Positions 37,501 to 49,500 of a stretch of 64,000 bases of DNA are shown piece by piece (position 1 is the stretch's first letter; every line of letters starts with the position of its first letter). Source of the DNA: Saururus chinensis (taxonomy: Eukaryota; Streptophyta; Magnoliopsida; Piperales; Saururaceae); the NCBI GenBank assembly GCA_035235625.1, contig CP141148.1, positions 15,005,057 through 15,069,056 on the forward strand, in the 5' to 3' direction. The notes under the pieces are model-generated. The model saw only the letters and a list, made by a program, of their open reading frames with translations, made no database searches and was not told the origin of the DNA. The position numbers and the translations under genes were made by a program.

Positions 37501-40500
37501 GGCTATGAGGGGCTGGACGGAAATGGTGGGAGTGGACTGCTCAAAGTGTTCCAGGGCAGCGATGATGTGGTTGGAGTGGGCTTGGGTGCGGCTAAGGGAG
37601 GGGCATCTCAAGGAGCGGGTGTTGTGGATGAGCATGGCGGAGGAGCTGCCGGTGAGCTCGATGAGGAGGAGAGAATTGACGAAGATGGGCATCTTCTTAG
37701 TGGGGTGGGAGACGTCCACCATGCTAAATCCTCGTTGTGCCCCACAAGAACAACAAGCAAGGTCAGCCACATGAAGCAGTCAGTGATCAAACGGAAACCC
37801 AGAAAGGAAACAAGCAATTGGGTCAGAAACCCAGTTGCAAACAAAGAACAAACTATTGTGCCTGGTTGGGGCACAAGCGGTACCTCGCACAATCATGCAA
37901 GGAAGGAGGAAGAAGAAAGAAGAAAGGGGAAGAAGAACTGAGTTTTCTATTGCATAACCAAACAAGAGAGGAGAGGGTTGACCCATACAGGGAGCCGCAC
38001 CTTCTCCTTGGGAGATGTGCCAGCTAGTGGGCCTGGTAATCCGTGGGGCCACTAGCTAATCCATTACACATAACTGTCATACTACCAACCTATTACATAA
38101 GCAAATACTGAATAAAGTACCCTAATGCAATCAAATAAAGAGTAATTAGAGTGGAAAGAAAGCGCAGGTGAACATGCACAACACTCCACCATGCTTTCGC
38201 TATTCGCTTTGACTTCAAGGTGACTATGCTGGATAGCGGGTCATGAAGTCATCCTCAAACATCGTAGTGGCATCCTCAAGGGGATGGCCCTGCTAGGAAA
38301 TGAGCACCTCAGTAATGATACGGCTGGAACGGTGGACTTGACGCTTATCAAGCACCACGGTTGAAATGGGGGGGCCGGTCCCATCAACAGGTTGGTGGAG
38401 CATTAGTAGAAAGAGAAGTGTCACCCACACATCGGCAGAGTCTAGAGACATGGAAGACGGGGTGGACAAAGGAGCTAGGCGGGAGGGCGAAATGGTAGGC
38501 CACCGGACCAATGCGCTCAACAACAGCATACGGCCCATGGTAATGGGGGACGAGCTTGGTATGCTCTGGCTGGAACAAGGTGGTCTGACGCTGAGGAAGG
38601 ACAGAGATATAAACCAAGTCGCCCACGGCAAACTCCCGATCAGCGTGCTTTCTGTCATAGACTTGTTTCATCCGATTCTGAGCGGAGGAGAGGTTCAGCT
38701 TAAGCTGTCGAAGAACCTCATCCCGTGTCCGTAGCATGTAATCAACCTCGGCAACAGAAGAGCGGTGAGGAACATATGATAACACGATCGGAGGTGGGTG
38801 GTCATACAATACCTCAAAAGGAGTGAACCCTGTGCGAGTGTGATAGGTGGTATTATACAACCATTCCTCCCAGGGAAGAAGCTGGAGCCACCGGCGGGGC
38901 TAGGACATGGTGAAACAGTAGAGGTAATGTTCCAAGCATCAGTTCACTACCTCGGTCTCACCATCCGTCTGCGGATGATAGGCTATGCTCATGTGGAGAG
39001 TAGTCCCCTGTAATGCAAAGAATTCCTGCCAAAACTGAGATATAAAGATCTTGACATGATCGGACACAATAGTACAAGGCATGCCATGGAGCTTAGCCAC
39101 CTCCCAATCATATATCTATGTCGCCGTCTTGGCTATGAAAGGGTGCCCCAGGGCACAGAAGTGCGCGTACTTGGACAGCCAATTCACCACCACAAGGATC
39201 ACCAATTTTCTTGCACCAAGGGCAAGGCCTCCACGAAGTCTATTGAAACATCGTCCCAAACCTTGTCGGGAATGGGTAGGGGTTGGACTAATCCGGAAGG
39301 GGATGTCGTGGCAGCCTTGGCTCGCTAACATACATCATAGGTGGCAACATAGTCCTAAATAGCCCGTCGAATGCCCAGCCACAGAAAGCTCTAGCTGACT
39401 CTCTTATAGGTGTGGAATGCTCCTTCGTGACCGGCCAAGGGGTTGTCGTGGAAGTGGGAGAGGATGCACCTGCGAAGGTCATCAACATCGGGCAACCAAA
39501 GGCGGTCCTTCCTAAATAGAAGGTCATCTCGCCACACATAGAAAGAGCAGCCAGCAGGGTCTGCCTGGAGAGATGCAAGAAACGTCTATGTGGAAGGATC
39601 CTCATGGTATGTCTTCTTAGCTCAGCAATAAAGGGGCAGGACGGGGTAGAGAGGGCCATAAAAGAACCAGAGGTAGAGCTGCGAGAAAGGGTGTCGGCCA
39701 CAATGTTGTCCGCCCCTTTCTTATATACCCTCTCATAGTCATATCTGAGCAATTTACTAACCCACATCTGCTATGCTGGAGTGGAAACCCGCTACTCAAG
39801 TAAGTACTTCAAGGGCTGGTGGTCAGTGCAGATGAGGAATTGGTGGCCGAGCAAGTAGGGTCTCCATTTGTCAACGACAAGAACGATGGCCAACATCTCC
39901 TTCTCATAAATGGATAGGGATAAGGAATGGACGGCCAAAGCCTTGCAGAAGTAGGCAATGGGTCGCTCGCCCTGCAAGTGCCCCGCCCCTAGGCCTGCCT
40001 CTGAAGCATCCATTTTAACCACAAAGGGCGGCTGAAATTTGGTAGAGTGAGGACGGGTGTGGAGGCCATAGAATGCTTCAGCGCATCAAAAGCAGCTTGG
40101 GCAGCCTCTGTCCAATTGAATTCCCCTTCTTTAGGAGCTCTGGGAGGGGGTGGGCGATCTCTCCATAGTGGCTAATAAACCTTCGGTAATAGCCAGTGAG
40201 GCTCCAGAAGCCTCGTAGTGCACAGACACCTTGGATAGGTTAGTAGCAACCCTGTCGATATGATGTGGCCCAGATAATCGATCTGTGGGCTGCCGAAAGA
40301 ATACTTTGAATGCTTAAGAAATAAGGAATAATCTCTCAGAATGGAGAAGACATACCTGAGATGTTCCAATTGCTCCGCCCACAACTTGCTGTAGACAAGG
40401 ATGTCATTAAAGAAAAACCAAGATGAAGCGGAGAAGGAAGGGCCTAAAGAGATCGTTCATAAGGTTCTAAAAGGTGGAGGGGGCGTTGGTCAGCCCCAAA

Positions 40501-43500
40501 GGCATGACGAGAAACTCAAAATGGCCGTTATGAGTGCGGAAGGCAGTCTTGTGCGCATTGGTTGGCTGCACCTGAATCTGATGGTAACTTGATCAAAGAT
40601 CGAGTTTACTGAAGACTGTCGTGTCAACTAACTCATCCTGGAGCTCCTCAATCACGGGAATGGGGTACTTGTCCTTAACTGTGATAGCATTCAAGGCCCG
40701 ATAGTCAACACAGATTCGCCAAGTGTCATCTTTCTTACCAACCAACAGCACCAGGGAGGAGTAGGAGCTCGTGCTAGGGTGGATGATGCCAAACTGAAGC
40801 ATATCAACAACGAGGCGCTCGATCTCCGCCTTCTAGATGTGCAGATAATGGTAAGGACGGACGTTGGTCGGAGATGCCCTAGGAATGATGGGAATGTGGT
40901 GGTCATGAGGCCACACTGGTGGAAGGCCCTTGGGCTCGACAAACACATCATGATGGTTCGTCAATAAATCAAGAAGATCCGGAGGCAGCTCGTCTTGGTG
41001 TACCTTGACAGTTGCCCTTTGTTGTAGGAGGAACCCCTGTGGTGCGAACCGGAAGAAGGAGCTTTCTGATTGGGTGGAAAGAAGGGTGCCCGACTGAGAC
41101 CCTTGAAGCCGTACCCGCTGCCCCTGAACCTCGAAATCCATAATCATCTCTTTGAAGTTCCATACCACATCCCCAAGCTCCTATAGCCACTAAACCCCTT
41201 ACATCACGTCCGCTCCTTTTTGGGTAGCAAGAAGGGGTCGATGATGAAAGTGTGGCCTTGGATAGAGAGGGCAGCCTGAGCACATACTTCAGAGCTCCTT
41301 AGATGCTTCCAGTCACCAATCAAGACATAGAATGGCTTCGAATCAAACACAAAGTAGCCTAATCTCTGGACCACCTTATCATTGGTAAAGCTGTGGGTGG
41401 AGCCACTATCAATAAGGACGGCAACTTGTTGACGCTTGAGGTGGCCTTGGACCTGCATCGTGCGAGGAGTGAATGCCCCCTAGAAGGCATGGACTGAGAT
41501 CTCGGGCAGCATGTTGTCATAGTGGGAGGAATCAACCTTGTCCACCACATTCTCCTCGTCGTCGGCCTCCTCCATGAGAAGGCTGCCTTTGACGGAACAA
41601 CGATGCCCTGGAACGAACTTCTTATCATATTAGAAAGACAGCCCTTTGGACCGACGTTCCTCCATATGTGCCGGTGTGAGACGACAAACAAGCCGACTTG
41701 ATGGAGGGGGCTGTTGGCCAGGTCAGCCTGGGACTGAGCTGCTGGCCAGGGTGGATAGGGGACTAGTGCTATGAGGAGGCCGTGGGAAAGGTCCAAGCTG
41801 GCCCCCCTCCGCTGTTTAGCCAATTTCTCCTCCTCAATGCGTGCATGCTGCGCAATGTCCAGCATACTGGAGCATGGAAAATGACACATCTCTTCTTATA
41901 TCTCCGGTTTGAACCCTCTCTTGAACATCCCCACTAAGGCTGCCACTAGCCAATCTGGAAGGCGGTTGGCAATCTTCATGAATTCAGTATAATAGGCCCG
42001 AATAGTGGTGGTTTGGCACAGGGAGGAGAGCATCTCGTTGAAGTCCTGAAATTCATTGGGGCCAATTTGAATGCACAGTTCATAAGAGAAAGCGGCCCAA
42101 GTAGGGTAGTGAACCTCCTTCTCAAAGCTCTGAAACCAAACGAAAACGTCGCTGTCCAAGTGGAATGCGGCTATACACAACCGTTCAGCCTTAAAGTGCG
42201 TCTGCTGGTAGGCGAAGAACTTCTCCGCCTTATACAGCCACTCCATTGGATCTTCGTCCTCATTGTAGCATGGGAACTACAGGCAGGCCATCCCCGTTGC
42301 ATTGGAGTGCTCCTCATTGTAGCATTGGAGTGCTCCTCCCCGTTGCCCTCCGCGAGAACCCGAGCACTCCTCCCAGTCATCCTCCATCTCCTAAAACAAG
42401 TTTCTGGGTGACGACATCATTGGGAAATTTTTCCAAACACCTGGCGGGCCTTGTATATTCCAGGCCTAACATCTCCCATCTACAGCCTCGTCGACTGTGC
42501 CAAAGTGCAGGGACGGCCTGGGGAAAGTGTGTGTCCTTGTCTGCTATCGCCTAAGGGCCAGGGCAGCATAGTTCGGGGGCCTAGGACAACTCCCTCTTCT
42601 CCACACTGACAGGTTGTGGCTTGGGCAACAATGGCGTTGAGGGCGCTACCTACAGCTGAGCAACAGCCAGAGTCAAGGACTCGATCTTGGCAAGGATTTG
42701 CGTGAGTGCAAGAGTGCTAAGGGTCTCAGGAGCGGTTTTTGGGCTGTCCACTGCGACCTCAGCCTCCTTCTTGGGCTCAACTTCAATGGCCACGGCTTGC
42801 TGTTTGCCTCGTGCCATGGGCGGAGATCGTGATGGCTCTGATACCAATGTTGTGCCCAGTTTCGGCACAAGCGGTACTTTGCACAATCACGCAAGGAAGG
42901 GAGAAGAAGGAAGAAGAATGGGGAAGAAGAACTGAGTTTTCTATTGCATAACCAACACAAGAGAGGAGAGGGTCGACCCATATAGGGAGCCACGCCTTCT
43001 CCTTGGGAGCCGTGCCAATTAGTGGGCCCGGCTAATCCGTGGGGCCACTAGCTGATCCGTTATACAAACTATCATACTACCAACCTATTACATAAGCAAA
43101 TACTACTAAATAAAGTATCCTAATGCAATCAAATAAAGAGCAATTAGAGCAGAAAGAAAGTCCGGGTGAACGTGCACAACACAAACTAGACAAACAAAGA
43201 ATAAAAACATAGGATTAAAAGGACAATGCAAGTTAAATGATCGAATCTCACTTTCGGATCTTTCTTACCTGGCAACAAGTCTTGATGTTGGAATCCACCT
43301 CTGTGCAATAGGAAAAGAAGGAAGAGAAGAAGATCTTCAGTGCCACTACCACAACAACTTTCTTCATCTTCCAAAAAGAATCAACACTGAATCCCAAAAG
43401 CCCACCAAAGAAAATTGGCAAATCCCTCTCACTTTCCTTCTCTTTTATTGCAGAAAGTTTTCTCTTTCCCCCCTTGAATCACTGTTCTTCTCCTCTTCTA

Positions 43501-46500
43501 GGTTTGTTATGCTCCCACAGGAGGAAGATTAAATTCCCCCTACATGTTACTCTCAAATGAATGATTTTACCCTTCCACACTTTCCCTGAAAGTTGCCTTT
43601 TTTAATCGGGAGTAGGGCCGGCACGATGTGTGGGTTGTGGACACCGGCTGGGAGACGGAGCAAGCTGTCCGCCTTGGACTTCTTCATGGCAAATGATGCA
43701 TGGAGGGGAATAAATACCACGTGGGCAAAATCGCCCGCGCGGTATTTTACTTCACCTGCGTGAGAGAAATTTCGCCTATGCGGGGGAATGAAATAAGCCC
43801 AAGCAAAAAATTTTAGTGGCAAATTAATAGAAACTATTTATGACGCTTCTATTCTGTTGAAACATCACTAAAATACATTCTTTTGTGATGTTTATACATA
43901 AATTTCACAAATGTGTAAATATTTGCGACCCTAATGCGTGTGTGTCGCAAATAATGCCCAAATTTGCGACGCATATTAATAAGCATCGCGAATAAGATTC
44001 ATATTTACAACACTTAGTAATAAGTGCCGCCAATACTTTAAAAAAAAAATCTTCTCCTCTCTCTAGTTCCTCTTCTCTTTCTCGCCTCTTACTCCCTTCT
44101 CTCGCATTCTCTCTCTCTTTCTCTCTCTATCTTCACTCTCTCTCTTCACTCTCTCTTTCTCTCTATCTCTCTTCACTCTATCTCTCTTCCCACTCTTTCT
44201 TCTCTCTCCTCTAATTTTATTTTTTTATTTTTATAAATATCTTTCTAAAATAAAAAAATAAAAAAAAATTATTCACGGCACAGAAATATGCGTCGCTAAT
44301 TGATGCACTGAAATAATGTTCAATAAAATGTTTTCAAATTTTAAATTGCAATCTTATTTGTGTTAAGTCATTGCTTATTTGGGCTATTTATGTTTTGAAT
44401 AGGTTAGTTGAACCTTAATTGAGTTTACATGTCTAAACAGGCTTCAACAGGATCCAATTGGAAGAGGAAGTGAAGCCCAATTACCCAAAGCTATTTAAAA
44501 GTCATGAATGGGCTCCTAATCATCTAAACATACATGGAATGGTTGAACAGAACCTTGTGGACCCATTTGATTTGAGATTTGCATCAAGAGAACTAAATTA
44601 GGAAAGAAGCTGATTCGGACAGATTGACACAGTCATAGTATTTAGACCATATCTTTCTCTGTATAATTCGGATTGATACGATTCTAGTGGCATTGGCAAG
44701 AAGACTGCCGTGGCTACATTTGTTATTTCAGGAAGAAATTCTAAATTTCGAAGATATATGGGTCGAATTTGACATGTAATCAAACAGCTAGTAAACTAAC
44801 CCGAGGCCAGCACATGAAGAATATTTTCATTGATTGTGATTGATACACATAAGGAAAGACAATGAGGCTGATTGGATATCTAAAGAAAGAATCAAAGATA
44901 TTTATTTGCTAAATAAATCATAGATTTATTTGATTTATTTAGTATCTAATCATTGCCAAAGAAGCAACCAATCAGGCAATCAATCAGGATGCAATCTAGA
45001 GATTTGATTTCACTTTCCTCTTTGAAGCAACCCTTTCTATTCTTATAAATAGAGGGGTGGACATGATAGAAGGGGCACTCACTCCTCTTTGGAGCTCTCT
45101 TCTCCTATTTTCTTCTTTCATTTTGTAATTTTGTTTTTAGATTTATTGTAATGCCTTTCTAAGCTCTCAAGCTAAGGCTAGAGGTGATTTGTAATAATCT
45201 AATGGAGTTCTATTCATGTTTCATCAATGGTTTCAAGTAAGTATTATTTATTTGAAGTTATGTTTATTTAATATTGTTCTTTTTCTTGTTTCTTTATGAT
45301 TTGGATACATAAGATGCTTGAAGGCTCTCCTTCTTGATCTCTTGTGATTTGGATACATAGAAATCTTGAAGAGACAATTGTTTTATCCTTCATCTATCCA
45401 AAGCATTTTCTATCTTTAGTTTTAATTTTAATGTTCATATCTTCCAGTTAGATATAATCTTCATTCAATTCTAACTGAGATAATATGATACATGAAGAAC
45501 ATCATTAGATGTTACAATGATCCTTAATGCCTTAGTGTTTTCTCATCTTAATTTCTTAACTTCTTATTGCCTCAATACTCTTCTACTCTTTCTTACTTAA
45601 TTTTTCCTTTTTCTATTTCTTCGTAACTATTTTCTTTGTTGCACAAGGCTTTCCCTGTGGATTGACCTTGTCTACTACAATTGGCAAGTAAAATAAATCT
45701 AAATTTGACTTCTTCATAGTCATGTTTCAGACATAACAACACTAATACGCAAGGTAGTAGCGACGCAAAGAAATATGCATCACCAATATCTAGTATAATA
45801 GAGACGTATATTTCTCTTAGTCACTACTATTTTTTTAATTTTTAAATATAATATTTTTGTAAAAAATAATTAAAAAATTAAATTTATCTCCCTCTCCTCT
45901 CTCTACACACACTCTCTCTCTAGTCTCTCACTCTCTCTGTCTTCTCTCTCACTCTCTTTCTCTTTCTCTCCCTCTCTTCACCCTCTTCTTTCTCTCTCTT
46001 CATTCTCTCTTTCCCCCTTTCTCCTCTCTCTACACTCTCTCTCCTATAATTTTTTAAGATTTTTTATTTTTATAAATATATTTAAAACTAAAACAAATTA
46101 AAATTTATTAGAGACACATATAAATATGTGTTGCTAATATGCAAGGTAGTGACGACGCATAGATATATACGTCGCTATTATCTAGTATATTAGCAACGCA
46201 TATTTCTATACATAGTTGCTAATTTTATTTTTTATTATTTTTAAAATATAATATTTTAAAAAAATTAAAATAAAAATTAAATTTATCTCCCTCTCCTCTC
46301 TCTAGCCCCTCCATCTCCTCTCTCTAGCTTGTCACTCTCTCTCTTCTCTCTCACTCTCTCCCTTTCTCTCTCTCCCTCTTCACTCTTACTGTCTCTCTCT
46401 CTCACTCTCTCTCCTCTAAATTTATTTTTTATTATTTTTTAAATATAATATTTTATAAAAAAAATAAAAATTAAATTTATCTTCCTCTCTTCTCTCTACA

Positions 46501-49500
46501 CACTCGCTCTCTAGCCTCTCACTCTCTCTTTCTCTCTCTTCACTCTCTCTCTCTTTCTCTCTATCTCTCTTCACTCGCTCTCTTTCCCCCTCTCTCCTCT
46601 CTCTATACACTCTTTCTCCTCTAAGTTTGTTATTTTTAAAATATAATATTTTATAAAAAAATAAAAATAAATAAATTTATCTCTCTCTCCTCTCTTTACA
46701 CACTCCTCTCTCTAGCCTCTCCATCTTCTCTCTCTAGCCTCACACTCTGTCTTCTCTCTCATACTCTCTCTTTCTCTCTTCACTCTCTATCTTTTCCCCT
46801 CTCCTCTCTCTCTCTCTAAACTTTCTCCTCTAATTTTAATTTTTATAATTTTTTATTTTTATAAATATATTTTAAAAATAAAAATAAAAAAATTTATTTG
46901 CAATGCTTAAGCAAGGTAGTATCGACACATATCTATACATCGCGAATATATAGTATAGTATCAATGCATATTTCTATGTGTTGCTCTAAATTTTTATTTT
47001 TATTTTTTTATTATTTTTAAAATATAATATTTATAAAGAAATTTTAAAAATAAATTTCTCTCCCTCTCCTCTCTCGCTACACACACACTCTCTCTCTAGC
47101 CCCTCCCCCTTCTCTCTTTAGCCTCTCTCTCTCTTTCTCTCTCACTCTCTCTCATCCCTCTCTCCTCTCTCTCTACCCTCTTTTTCTCTACCCTCTCTCT
47201 TTATTTTTAATTTTTTTTAAAATAATTTGTAATTAAAATTCTCTTTCTTTCTCTCTCTCATCTCTATCTCTCCTCTCCTTTTCTCTCTCCTCTCTTTCTC
47301 CTTACTCTCCCTCTACCCTACCTTCACTCTTTCTCCTCACTTTCATTATCCTCTCTTTCTCATCCCTCTCTCCTCTCTCTCTTCTTTCTCTCCTCTCCCT
47401 CTCTCCTCTTTCTTCTCTCTCTCTATCTCCTCTTCTTATATTCTATTTGAGATTTTTTTATTTTTTAATATCTATTTATTATATATATAAATAGTAAATA
47501 TTAAATAAAGTATATTATATTTAAGATGTTAATTTTTAGTTTTTTAAATATTTATTTATTAAATAAAATTAATTAATCAAGCTAATAGCGACGATAATAA
47601 AAGTGTTGCTAATAGTTGTCTTAGTCGCAAAGCAATTAACAAATTGTTGCTAATAAGTTGTGTATTATTTTTAAAATTAATTTATTTTATTAGCAATGCT
47701 TTCTGATAAGCATTGCTAATAGTTATGTTATTAGTGACGCTTTATAAAAGAGTTAGTAAAAATTATTCATTTTAAATTTTTAGAAAATAATTATAACTAT
47801 TAGCGACATTTATTTTTAAGCGTTGCTACAATCTCTACCAGTAGCGACGCTTTTCAGAAAGCATTGCTATTATTAAAAATATTACCGCGCTTTAGAAACA
47901 ACGTCGCTAATAGTTAAATTATTTTTAAAAAAATTTAAAACAAATAACTTTTAGTGACGCTTGATAAAAGAGTTGCTAATAACATAATTATTAGTGACAC
48001 TTATCAAAAAACATTTCTAATAGGTGTAATATTAGCGATGCTTAATAATAAGCATTGCTAATATATGTATTAATAGCGACGCTTGTTAAAAAGCATTGCT
48101 AATAGTCAATTTTTTTGACCTTTTTTTAAGTATCACAAGTATTTATTTTTAGTGATGCTTAATTATGTGTTGCTAATAGTACAATTTGTTGTAGTGACAT
48201 TTCTAAGCTCGAAAGTGCATATATACTTATGAAAAAGGGGGCTAAAATTGTCAATTTATTTGGTGGAAAAAATAGTGCCGAACATATTAGGGTATGTTTG
48301 GATTCGCGGAAAGTGGGGGAAAGGAAATAAATCTTCTTAAAATCCCCCTGTTTCCACTGTTTGGTGTAATGGGGAAAGAGAAACTAGAGGGAAAACTGAG
48401 AGAAAATGGATAAAAAATTGGCCCAAAAATTTTCCACCCATTAACCTATAAATTTTGGGAGAAAATCACTATAGTAAAGACTTATATCTTGCCACTACTA
48501 CCACCACCATCATTGTCACCACCTTCACTATCGTTGCTGTTGCTGCCACCACTAATGCCATCGCCACCACCATCACTACCGTTGTTGCCACCACCACCAC
48601 TGTTGCCAACGTCACCATTGCCATTACCACCCACGCTATTACCGCCATCACCACCACCACTGCTACTACCACCACAGCTACCGCCACCACTATCACCACT
48701 ACCACTGCCACCACCACTACCACTGCCACCACCGCACCATCGCAACCGCCTCCACCGCCACTGTAGCCCCCACAATCTCCGTTGCTGTCACCACAACCAC
48801 CGCCACCACTGCCACCGCCGCTACAACTACTGCTGCCACTATCACTACTACCACCATTGTTGTTATAACCACCACCACCATCATCACTGCTACCACCACC
48901 GCCGCTACAACTACCATAATTACCACCACTGTTACCATTAATTTTTTCTAACATCATTTATTTAAGTGAAATTTTTTTAGAAATCTCCTAGTTTCTTTTA
49001 ATTTGGATGCACTTTCTCTTTCCCTTTCTCCCGGTTTCTACCAATCCAAATAGTACATTTGGCTGTACAAAAAAAGGGTACATAATCTAAAGATTATGTA
49101 TTAACTATGTACCATTGGTCTGAAAACAAAGCCCAAAAGGAGCTCTTCCAACACACAAGTAAAACTTGATAAAGATAATGAATAGAACCATCACACAAAG
49201 ATATTACCAAACATGGTTGGCGTATTTATTAATTACATTTGTAATTTTTTATAAAACTCGGAATAGAACCATCACACAGAGATATTACCAAACGTGGTTG
49301 CCGTATTTGTTAATTACACTATTAATTTTTTTTAAAAAAGAGAGAAAATTAATCATCCAACTGCTCCATACCTACCACAAGGACTTATTCCGAAAAAATT
49401 AACAAAATAAAAAGAGAAAAGTAAGAAGAACGTGGCTATTTGAACCCCATTTTTTTCCCTGTGTCCCCCGTTACTTTTTCACCCCACTACTTTTTCTTAA

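Larger units (their letters stand above)
37854..43181 (-). mobile_element. Complete Ty3/gypsy chromovirus-type element (gypsy 2)
   Basis: LTRs at 37854-38183 (330 bp) and 42848-43181 (334 bp). Target duplication CAAAC at 37849-37853 and 43182-43186. The primer-binding site TGGTATCAGAGC (initiator Met tRNA) is on the minus strand at 42835-42846. The total is 5,328 bp. Minus-strand order is gag, protease, RT, RNase H, integrase and a chromodomain-like C-terminus. The short LTRs and compact size resemble the Reina clade of plant chromoviruses. The LTRs differ at many positions, so the insertion is old. It landed in the CHX-bearing part of the CACTA element. Confidence 0.93.
35761..48196. mobile_element. 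CACTA element filling STP intron 2 (host of nested insertions)
   Basis: Left end CACTACAGCATAAA at 35761; right end TTGTTGTAGTG at 48186-48196, whose complement is CACTACAACAAA. Both ends are followed inward by the subterminal repeats typical of CACTA elements: AGCG(T/A)C(A/G)CTAATA and AGTGA(C/T)GCTT variants, many in 35810-35960, 36770-37150, 43850-44050 and 47580-48180. Flanking triplets are TCA and ACA (one mismatch). A second possible left end, CACTACTAGAGAATT, lies at 36764, so two CACTA elements may be merged here. No transposase is visible, so it is non-autonomous. Removing the nested gypsy, solo LTR and 741-bp element leaves roughly 4.9 kb. Confidence 0.65.

Noticed and set aside
37318-37941. 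207-codon plus-strand open frame, Gly-rich
   Set aside because: It is antisense to the CHX fragment and runs across the gypsy LTR boundary.
43553-43822. 89-codon minus-strand frame
   Set aside because: No family resemblance, and it spans captured leader and CACTA sequence.
46150-46156. GTAGTG as a possible CACTA right end
   Set aside because: It is one variant of the repeated GCAAGGTAGT segment in the tandem array, not a terminal repeat.
43860-48180. Regularly spaced short palindromes as a CRISPR-like array
   Set aside because: The units are CACTA subterminal motifs with variable spacing in a plant genome; there are no uniform repeats and spacers.
48455-48957. Several overlapping long open frames on both strands (Thr-, Gly- and Pro/His-rich)
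   Set aside because: They are translations of an (ACC)n microsatellite; no domain, no splice or start context.
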